This document shows positions 58,525-64,000 of a DNA stretch of 64,000 bases, piece after piece. Below the pieces are notes generated by a model that saw only the letters and a program-made list of their open reading frames with translations, ran no database searches and was not told the origin of the DNA. The position numbers and the translations under genes are program-made. Numbering within the stretch: position 1 is the stretch's first letter; every line of letters begins with the position of its first letter. This DNA is from Hydrogenophaga sp. Root209 (GTDB taxonomy: Bacteria > Pseudomonadota > Gammaproteobacteria > Burkholderiales > Burkholderiaceae_C), in the NCBI RefSeq assembly GCF_001428625.1, contig NZ_LMIE01000002.1, positions 121,367 to 185,366 on the forward strand, in the 5' to 3' direction.

Positions 58525-58553
58525 AGCAGCGGGGCAGGGGGATAATTGCGACC

Positions 58554-59525
58554 ATGTCCGCCGAGCCTTCCGCCACCATGTACCTCACCGCCGCGCTCTA
58601 CCAGTTCGTGGATCTGCCCGACTTCGCCGGCCTGCGCGAACCGCTGCAGGCCTGCTGCGACGCGCACGGCGTCAAGGGCACCCTGCTGATCGCCAGCGAG
58701 GGCATCAACGGCACCATTGCCGGGCCCGAGGCCGGTGTGCGCGCCGTGCTGGCGCACCTGCGATCCGACGCGCGCCTGGCCCGTCTGCCCCACAAGGAAT
58801 CCTGGAGCGACCACCCGCCGTTTCACCGCATGAAGGTGCGGCTGAAGAAGGAGATCGTGACCTTGCGCGTGCCGGGTCTCGATCCGAACAAGACCGTGGG
58901 CCAATACGTCAAGCCGCAGGACTGGAACGCCTTGCTGGCCGACCCGGACGTGCTGGTGATCGACACCCGCAACGACTACGAGGTGGCTATCGGCACTTTC
59001 TCGGGCGCAGTCAACCCCAACATCAAGACCTTCACGGAGCTCCCCGCCTGGCTCGACGCCCAGCCGGCCTTGCATGGCGGGAAGAAACCCAGGGTGGCGA
59101 TGTTCTGCACCGGTGGCATCCGCTGCGAAAAGTCCACCGCGCTCATGAAGATGCGCGGGTTCGACGAGGTCTACCACCTCGAGGGCGGCATCCTCAAATA
59201 CCTCGAGGAGATCCCGCCCGCCCAGAGCACCTGGGAAGGCGAGTGTTTTGTGTTCGACGAGCGTGTGAGCGTGGGCCACGGCTTGCAGCCCGGCCCCCAC
59301 GAGCTCTGCCGCTCGTGCCGCTGGCCGCTGAGCGCGGCCGAGAAGGCGTCGCCGCTGTACGCGAAGGGGGTGAGCTGTCCCCATTGCCACGACCAACGCA
59401 GTCCGCAGGAAAAGGCACAACTGGCCGAGCGACAGCGCCAGGTCGAACTGGCGGAGTCACGCGGGCAGGTGCATGTGGGCGCGCGGCAGGGACGGCCCGA
59501 CGACGCCCCGCAAGGGCCGGCTTAG
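58554..59525 (+). CDS. trhO: rhodanese-related tRNA uridine 5-oxyacetic acid pathway hydroxylase TrhO (YceA)
   Basis: An oxygen-dependent enzyme that makes 5-hydroxyuridine at tRNA wobble position 34. The 323-aa protein has the TrhO N-terminal domain ([34 protein letters not shown]), a rhodanese domain with DTRNDYE and the active-site C185 in [11 protein letters not shown], and a C-terminal zinc-like knuckle C252-x2-C255 / C275-x2-C278. ATG 58554 is taken; ATG 58578 is a possible alternative. Its last 69 nt overlap the convergent GNAT gene. Confidence 0.93.
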   Translation: MSAEPSATMYLTAALYQFVDLPDFAGLREPLQACCDAHGVKGTLLIASEGINGTIAGPEAGVRAVLAHLRSDARLARLPHKESWSDHPPFHRMKVRLKKEIVTLRVPGLDPNKTVGQYVKPQDWNALLADPDVLVIDTRNDYEVAIGTFSGAVNPNIKTFTELPAWLDAQPALHGGKKPRVAMFCTGGIRCEKSTALMKMRGFDEVYHLEGGILKYLEEIPPAQSTWEGECFVFDERVSVGHGLQPGPHELCRSCRWPLSAAEKASPLYAKGVSCPHCHDQRSPQEKAQLAERQRQVELAESRGQVHVGARQGRPDDAPQGPA

Positions 59526-60023
59526 CTGCAGGCAACTGACCTGGCCACGGAGCAGGGCGGCTGGTGTGGCCCAGCCTGCGGCCTTGAAACCAGCGCGGCG
59601 CAACAGGTGCAGTGACACGAGGTTGTCACTGGCGATCATCGCCTCCACCCTGAGCATCCTCAGCGCCTTCGCCTCTTGAATGAGATCTGCCAGAAGAACG
59701 CTGGCGGCACCCTGTTTCCAATGGTGGCGATCCGTCTGGTAGACCAACATGGCGAAGTCACCCTCGTCTGTGCCGTGCACGGTCAGGCTGCCCCGGCCCA
59801 CCCACTGCGGGGAATCGCCTCGGGTGGTCACCCGGGTCAGGAACTGCTCGCGGTGCTGGCACGCCAAGAGCATGTCGAAGGCCTGCTCAAGGCCGACATC
59901 GCTGTAGTAGCGAGGCAGGTGCGGTTCATTGAAATGCTCAAACGGTTCACGGTTGTTCCGTTCGAATTCCACGAAGGAGGCACGATCCGTCGGCGCCAGT
60001 GCTCTGGTGAAAAACCGTGACAT
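59457..60023 (-). CDS. GNAT family N-acetyltransferase (RimJ-like)
   Basis: A 188-aa acetyltransferase of the RimJ/RimL-like type: [42 protein letters not shown] (acetyl-CoA loop region) and [19 protein letters not shown], a signature close to that of protein-alanine acetyltransferases. The Q/RxxGxG/A loop is degenerate (HHWKQGAAS). Its start shares one base with the stop of the upstream regulator (TGATG). It overlaps trhO antiparallel by 69 nt at the 3' ends. The target is unknown. Confidence 0.82.
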   Translation of the reverse strand: MSRFFTRALAPTDRASFVEFERNNREPFEHFNEPHLPRYYSDVGLEQAFDMLLACQHREQFLTRVTTRGDSPQWVGRGSLTVHGTDEGDFAMLVYQTDRHHWKQGAASVLLADLIQEAKALRMLRVEAMIASDNLVSLHLLRRAGFKAAGWATPAALLRGQVSCLQLSRPLRGVVGPSLPRAHMHLPA

Positions 60024-62257
60024 CACACAGGCAGCGGAAGGTAGTGCGCGTAGCTTGAATGACCACCTTCGCCCACATCGGTCACCCGGTGCGCCATGGG
60101 GCGGGCAGCCGCCTCCAACAAGACCGGATGGTGCCGTTGCGCGATCGCCCAGTAGGGCTTGTTCAGCAGCATGGTGCGCAGGTGCCGGCCTTCGCGCGTG
60201 GCCTCCACCCACTGCCCGGCGGGTGCCAGCTGAGCGGGCGACGGGTTGCGTCCATCGATCAAGGCCAGCCATGTGTGACCAAACAGGAGGATGTTGGCCA
60301 TCAGGGAGCCGCGCGCCAGACGGCAGGCTTGTTCTAACAACAACAGGGCCTTGCTCGCGTTGCCCTCGGCGTATTCCACCATGCCCTCCACGGCCAGGGC
60401 CGTGGCCTGCCGCGTCTGAAGCGGGCGGTGTTCGTGGCGTGCCTGCAGTCGCTGAAGCAGGGCGCGAGCCGCACGCCGGTTGCCTGCCACCAGGGCCAGC
60501 TGGGCCACAAAGAGCCAGTGGTCCTCTGCACACCAGATACCAAAATCGGCCATCTCCTCCATGGCTTTCTCGGCCAGCGACAGTGCCTGGACCGCGTCTC
60601 CCGCCAGATAGCACCGACGGGCCTGCAACCAGCGAGCCACCGCGCTGCCCATGGGCGCCGAGCGCAATGCCGGTTGGTCGACCGCGTTCATGCAGGCGAC
60701 CAGACCGGCCTGGTCGTCGCAACGCGCGTGAAAACTGCCCAGTTGAAGATGGGCGAACAGTTGCGCGAGTGCAGATTCTCCCTTCTCACTCGCATGCAGG
60801 CCGGCTTCAAGTTGCCGTCGACAGGTCGCCCACTCTCCTCGCGCACAGGATTGAAGGCCATGCAACACCTGTATCCAGGCGGTCATGGGTGTCAGACCCA
60901 GCCAGCGCGCTGTAGCCAATCCGTCGATGGGGTTTTCGGCACCACCGGTTTGCCCCATGCCCATGTGGTCCAGCTCGCATCGCAGCAGATGCACACGGCA
61001 CACCATGTCAGGGGAGGGCACCTGGCTCACCAGGGTGGCGGCTTCTCGCCACAGCACGGAGGCCTCGCTGGACTTGCCCGCAAACGCCAGCACGTGAGAT
61101 GCAAGCAGCAGTGCTCTGGCGTGGCATGCATGCGGCGCCGCATGGCGCACCATGGCCACACCATTCATGGCCTGCTCGACGGCCTCCGCTGTGCGGTGCT
61201 GCAGCAGCTGGTACTTGGCACTGCAGAGAAGCGCCCATCCTTCGTGCGCGCAGTCCTGTGCCAGGCGAGCCAGGTGTGCCATGCGCTGGGTGAGCACGGG
61301 AGTGGCCTCGTCTGCTCGCTGAGCCATCACCAGCACAAACTCGGCCCAGATGTGCAGAGGACACTGCGGCATGTCGACACAGATCGCCATCAGTGGCATG
61401 GCCTTGACGGTCTGATCAAGAGACACCGACAGCGAGACCAGCTGGCTCGCGTCCTCCCAGAACGTCGCCTCATGCCCCGGGGTGAGCTGCACCCCCGATC
61501 GCGTGCGAGCAATGAGCGCGACTTCTCGCGCCGCACGCAGGGCCAATTCGGCCGGGGCAGGACCTTCGATCTGGTTGCCATGACCGATGCCGTCGATCTG
61601 CATCCACCATTCAAGGCGGAACTGATCGCCCAGTGCCGTCATTCGGCTTCGCACCATCGGTATGCCGATCTCCCGGATGCTGGGTCTCTGATCTTCAGCC
61701 CAGTGGGTGCCATCTTCTTCCAGCGATTCATGCAGCCGGATCGCTTCGCTGGCCGGGACGGTGGGCACGCCATGCCCATGCAACACGTGGGTCGCTACCG
61801 AGATCAGGCCGTATCGGACCCAGGACAGGTCTGCGCGGGGAAGGGCGCAATCGGTGGGTAACCACAGGATGCGGGTGGGGCCCGGTGGGCGCGCCGGGGG
61901 CGTAGCGTGCGGCGAGTGGATGGCCTTTCGCACTTCACTGGCAAACCGATAGCCCACCCGGTGAACGGTCTTGATCGGGCCGGGCTCCTTGCCGGTGATC
62001 CCCAGCGCCTTGCGAACCTTCATGATGCTTTGCGCGATGACCGATTCGGAAACGAAGTGGTTGCCCCACACGTGCTCCAGCAGTTCGTCCTTGCTGGCGA
62101 CCCGCCCTTCAAGCTTCAGGAGGTACAGAATCAGGTCGAACGAGCGGCGCTCGATCTTCTGGGCCACCCCGTCGCGCAGCAGTTCTCGCGTGTCGCTGCG
62201 AATGACGCAATTCGCGAAGTGATACTCCTCCCGCCAGGCACTGCTTTTTTCCGTCAT
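60023..62257 (-). CDS. large winged-helix transcriptional regulator with TPR-like C-terminal region
   Basis: A 744-aa cytoplasmic protein. Residues about 10-108 form an OmpR/CadC-type winged helix (YHFANCVIRSDTRELLRDG, RSFDLILYLLKLEGRVASKD, TVHRVGYRF). The remaining 630 residues have no transmembrane segment or kinase and look like helical TPR/SARP-style repeats (AEAVEQAMNGVAMVRHAAPH, ASKALLLLEQACRLARGS), similar in plan to adenylate-cyclase-associated or LuxR-large regulators without a recognised NTPase motif. ATG 62257 follows AAGGAA. It is coupled to the GNAT gene downstream and may regulate it or itself. Confidence 0.83.
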   Translation of the reverse strand: MTEKSSAWREEYHFANCVIRSDTRELLRDGVAQKIERRSFDLILYLLKLEGRVASKDELLEHVWGNHFVSESVIAQSIMKVRKALGITGKEPGPIKTVHRVGYRFASEVRKAIHSPHATPPARPPGPTRILWLPTDCALPRADLSWVRYGLISVATHVLHGHGVPTVPASEAIRLHESLEEDGTHWAEDQRPSIREIGIPMVRSRMTALGDQFRLEWWMQIDGIGHGNQIEGPAPAELALRAAREVALIARTRSGVQLTPGHEATFWEDASQLVSLSVSLDQTVKAMPLMAICVDMPQCPLHIWAEFVLVMAQRADEATPVLTQRMAHLARLAQDCAHEGWALLCSAKYQLLQHRTAEAVEQAMNGVAMVRHAAPHACHARALLLASHVLAFAGKSSEASVLWREAATLVSQVPSPDMVCRVHLLRCELDHMGMGQTGGAENPIDGLATARWLGLTPMTAWIQVLHGLQSCARGEWATCRRQLEAGLHASEKGESALAQLFAHLQLGSFHARCDDQAGLVACMNAVDQPALRSAPMGSAVARWLQARRCYLAGDAVQALSLAEKAMEEMADFGIWCAEDHWLFVAQLALVAGNRRAARALLQRLQARHEHRPLQTRQATALAVEGMVEYAEGNASKALLLLEQACRLARGSLMANILLFGHTWLALIDGRNPSPAQLAPAGQWVEATREGRHLRTMLLNKPYWAIAQRHHPVLLEAAARPMAHRVTDVGEGGHSSYAHYLPLPV

Positions 62258-62517
62258 CTTGGATTCCTTGTGGGCGATTCGCCATGCCATGTCTCCACTT
62301 CTTCGAGTTTTCGAGCCAATCAGTTCAGAGGCCCCCACCGCCTGCCATCTGCGCTGGGAGCTGCCCCGGCCTGGACAGCCAGCCTGCGGCGACGTTGCCA
62401 AACCACCATAAATACGAGGTAAGTATTAATTAATTCGAATAGATGCGACTTTATAGAACGTTGGAACGACGAGCACCATAGGTTCGTCGACCTAGGCACC
62501 GACCCGTTTTGGAGCTG
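62258..62517. other. intergenic leader with an AT-rich promoter-like tract
   Basis: This is the bulk of the 362-bp gap between two minus-strand genes. At 62405-62455 it holds the only strongly AT-rich tract of the window (ATAAATACGAGG, TATTAATTAATTCGAATAG, TTTATAGAACG). It is probably the promoter and upstream region of the large regulator. TTAATTAA and TTCGAA are short palindromes within it. No gene was found. Confidence 0.5.
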
Positions 62518-62555
62518 AAAAATAAAAAGGCCCCGACATGGGGGTGTCGAGGCCT
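62518..62555 (-). terminator. intrinsic terminator of the PaaK-like gene
   Basis: AGGCCCCGACA (62528-62538) pairs with TGTCGAGGCCT (62545-62555), one mismatch, across a 6-nt loop. On the minus strand it is followed by TTTTTATTTTT. It lies 65 nt after the stop of the PaaK-like gene and ends that operon. Confidence 0.9.
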
Positions 62556-62619
62556 GCTACCTGCAGGGCTCACCGAAAAACGGCGGCCCTTGTCGGATGC
62601 GAAATGGGCGGTTCGGACG

Positions 62620-63873
62620 CTATCGAAAACTTCTCAGGTCTTCAATGGTCTTGCCATCCTTGGGAAGGGTGCCGGGAGCGAACAAGGCGACTTCGGTGCG
62701 GAGTTTGGTGATGTCGCGCACCGCGTCCTGGATACGCCGCTCCAAACCTTCGGAAGGGTGGGTCACTTCTGCTTGAAACACCATGTGGTCCGAGGCCATT
62801 TCACCACTGACAACCAGTCGGGCGCCGCAAATTTCGGTGAATCGCGCCGATACCGCCTTCACCTGTGCTGGGTGGACGAACATGCCGCGCACCTTGGTGG
62901 TCTGGTCGGCGCGGCCCAGCCACCCTTCAATGCGCATATTGGTTCTGCCCGTCGGGCATTGACCTGGCAAAAAGGCAGAAAGGTCGCCCGTTGCAAAGCG
63001 CACCAAGGGGTAGGTAGGGTTGAGCGTGGTCACCACCACTTCCCCGATTTCTCCGACGGGCACCGGTTCACCGGTCCCAGGCTGCACGATCTCAAGGATC
63101 AGGTTTTCATCCAGCACCATGCCTTCCAGTGCGGATGTTTCGTACGCCAGCAAACCCAGGTCGGCCGTGGCGTAGACCTGATAGACTTGGATGCCTCTGT
63201 CCTTGAACCACTGTCGCAGGCTCTCCGGGCAGGCCTCTCCACTGAACAGGGCGCGGGTCAGGGTGGGCAATGCCTGCCCCATGTCGGCCGCTCGCTCAAG
63301 AATGATCTTCAGAAAACTGGGGGTGCCGGCATAGACGCTGGGCCCGAGGTCGGCCATGGTGCGCACCTGGAGTTCGGTCTGCCCAGTACCGGCCGGCAAC
63401 ACGGTGCACCCCAGCGTCAAGGCGCTGGACTCAATGATCGCGCCGGCTGGCGTGAAGTGGTAGCTGAAGGCGTTGTGGATCAGATCGCCGCGCCTGAAAC
63501 CTGCCGCATGCATCGCACGCGCGACGCGCCAGTAGTCCTTCAAGTGCCCTTCGGGTTCGTAGATTGGTCCTGGGCTGGCAAAAACCCGCGACATGGCGGG
63601 TCCAAACCGGGCGCTGCTGAAGCCCCCGAACGGATCGGATCGGGCCTCACGGCCTTGCTTTTGCAAGGCCACCAGGTCATGTTTGCGGGTGACGGGCAAG
63701 TCCGCGAGGGCCTCGCGCGTGCACACGGTGGCCGGATCCACGTCTTTGAAGATTTCGGCGTAGGCCCAGGTGTTGCGCTTGGCGTGGGCAACCTGCCGAG
63801 CCAGCTCCTGCATCAATTGCGCCTCGCGCACGGCAGGGGCACGGGTCTCCAACGCATCAAAGTATTCGTTCAT
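62620..63873 (-). CDS. PaaK-like phenylacetate-CoA ligase family protein
   Basis: A 417-aa AMP-forming ligase of the phenylacetate-CoA ligase group, expected to activate an aromatic or other carboxylic acid to a CoA ester. Family blocks are FSSARFGPAMSRVFASPG (in place of the usual SSGTTG-type loop), FSGEACPESLRQWF, QVYATADLGLLAYE, PLVRFATGDLSAF and GRADQTTKVRGMFVHPAQV. The glycine/threonine-rich P-loop is weak, so its ATP-binding mode may be unusual. It starts 9 nt after a Liv-type ATPase stop, a linkage common in betaproteobacterial clusters for aromatic acid uptake. Confidence 0.9.
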   Translation of the reverse strand: MNEYFDALETRAPAVREAQLMQELARQVAHAKRNTWAYAEIFKDVDPATVCTREALADLPVTRKHDLVALQKQGREARSDPFGGFSSARFGPAMSRVFASPGPIYEPEGHLKDYWRVARAMHAAGFRRGDLIHNAFSYHFTPAGAIIESSALTLGCTVLPAGTGQTELQVRTMADLGPSVYAGTPSFLKIILERAADMGQALPTLTRALFSGEACPESLRQWFKDRGIQVYQVYATADLGLLAYETSALEGMVLDENLILEIVQPGTGEPVPVGEIGEVVVTTLNPTYPLVRFATGDLSAFLPGQCPTGRTNMRIEGWLGRADQTTKVRGMFVHPAQVKAVSARFTEICGARLVVSGEMASDHMVFQAEVTHPSEGLERRIQDAVRDITKLRTEVALFAPGTLPKDGKTIEDLRSFR

Positions 63874-63882
63874 ACCGGTCCC

Positions 63883-64000
63883 CTATGCCAACCAGCGCTT
63901 CCTGCGCTTGTAGCTTTTCACGTCCTTGAAGTTCTTGCGCTCGCCACCGCCCATGCCCAGGTAGAACTCTTTCACGTCCTCGTTGTTGCGCAACTCGCTG
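63883..64000 (-). CDS. C-terminus of a Liv-type ABC transporter ATPase (partial)
   Basis: The last 38 residues of a gene that starts beyond the window: SELRNNEDVKEFYLG, then GGGERKNFKDVKSYKRRKRW and LA. The NNEDVKEFYLG block with a basic KRRKRW end is typical of LivG/LivF-like ATPases linked to PaaK-like ligases in betaproteobacteria. It is co-directional with the ligase, 9 nt upstream of it. Confidence 0.85.
   Translation of the reverse strand, partial: SELRNNEDVKEFYLGMGGGERKNFKDVKSYKRRKRWLA

Noticed and set aside
62405-62455. A replication origin or plasmid iteron region based on AT richness
   Set aside because: It is only about 50 bp, has no DnaA boxes or iterons, and no replication gene is nearby.

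Overview
The window is GC-rich chromosomal DNA (roughly two-thirds G+C by eye) that is almost entirely coding. The gene content (map-glnD, purL, yciB-bolA-ppi, tex, trhO, betaproteobacterial liv transporters, DmdB/DmdC-like acyl-CoA enzymes) and the protein style point to a betaproteobacterium of the Comamonadaceae, perhaps close to Hydrogenophaga. That placement is an inference from family resemblance, not a search result. I found no rRNA, tRNA, insertion sequence, prophage or CRISPR array.

Layout. 1-8.1 kb: glnD and map (minus strand) diverge from purL. 8.2-13.9 kb: plus-strand genes of mixed function: a PhyH-type dioxygenase, a DUF808 membrane protein, a TIR-transmembrane-periplasmic protein, a hemerythrin, an alpha/beta hydrolase and a DUF1624 acyltransferase, closed by a strong bidirectional terminator. 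14-15.7 kb: yciB-bolA and a periplasmic PPIase. 15.8-20.7 kb: a TerB-like protein, then a tightly coupled minus-strand operon selO-msrB-cysK-flavin monooxygenase (sulfur and redox repair). 21-40.5 kb: a long plus-strand block for uptake and CoA-dependent breakdown of an organic acid: acyl-CoA ligase, a five-gene Liv-type ABC transporter, FadJ-like enzyme, thiolase, DmdC-like dehydrogenase, Dabb protein, two SDRs, PaaI-like thioesterase, MDR reductase, AidB-like dehydrogenase, GST and an ElaA-like acetyltransferase. 40.5-42.8 kb: ogt, an AraC regulator, a VOC protein and an SRPBCC protein, tightly packed. 42.8-47.3 kb: Kef-type antiporter, then two MFS exporters. 47.3-48.9 kb: a small patch of lower GC with an AraC-VOC-membrane peptide trio. 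48.9-53 kb: DUF72 and a histidine kinase/double-receiver pair. 53-59.5 kb: tex, two tandem HDOD proteins, a patatin-like lipase and trhO. 59.5-64 kb: GNAT enzyme, a large winged-helix regulator, a PaaK-like ligase and the tail of a Liv-type ATPase.

The most unusual signal is a set of dispersed palindromic repeats. At least three families sit between genes, and members of two of them also lie inside open reading frames without breaking them: twice in purL, once in selO, a half copy in tex, and a 111-bp copy in an AidB-like gene. The three sharply bounded full coding copies are 87, 75 and 111 bp, all multiples of three, and they fall at linkers or surface-like positions. They behave like protein-tolerated REP elements, comparable in principle to Rickettsia palindromic elements.
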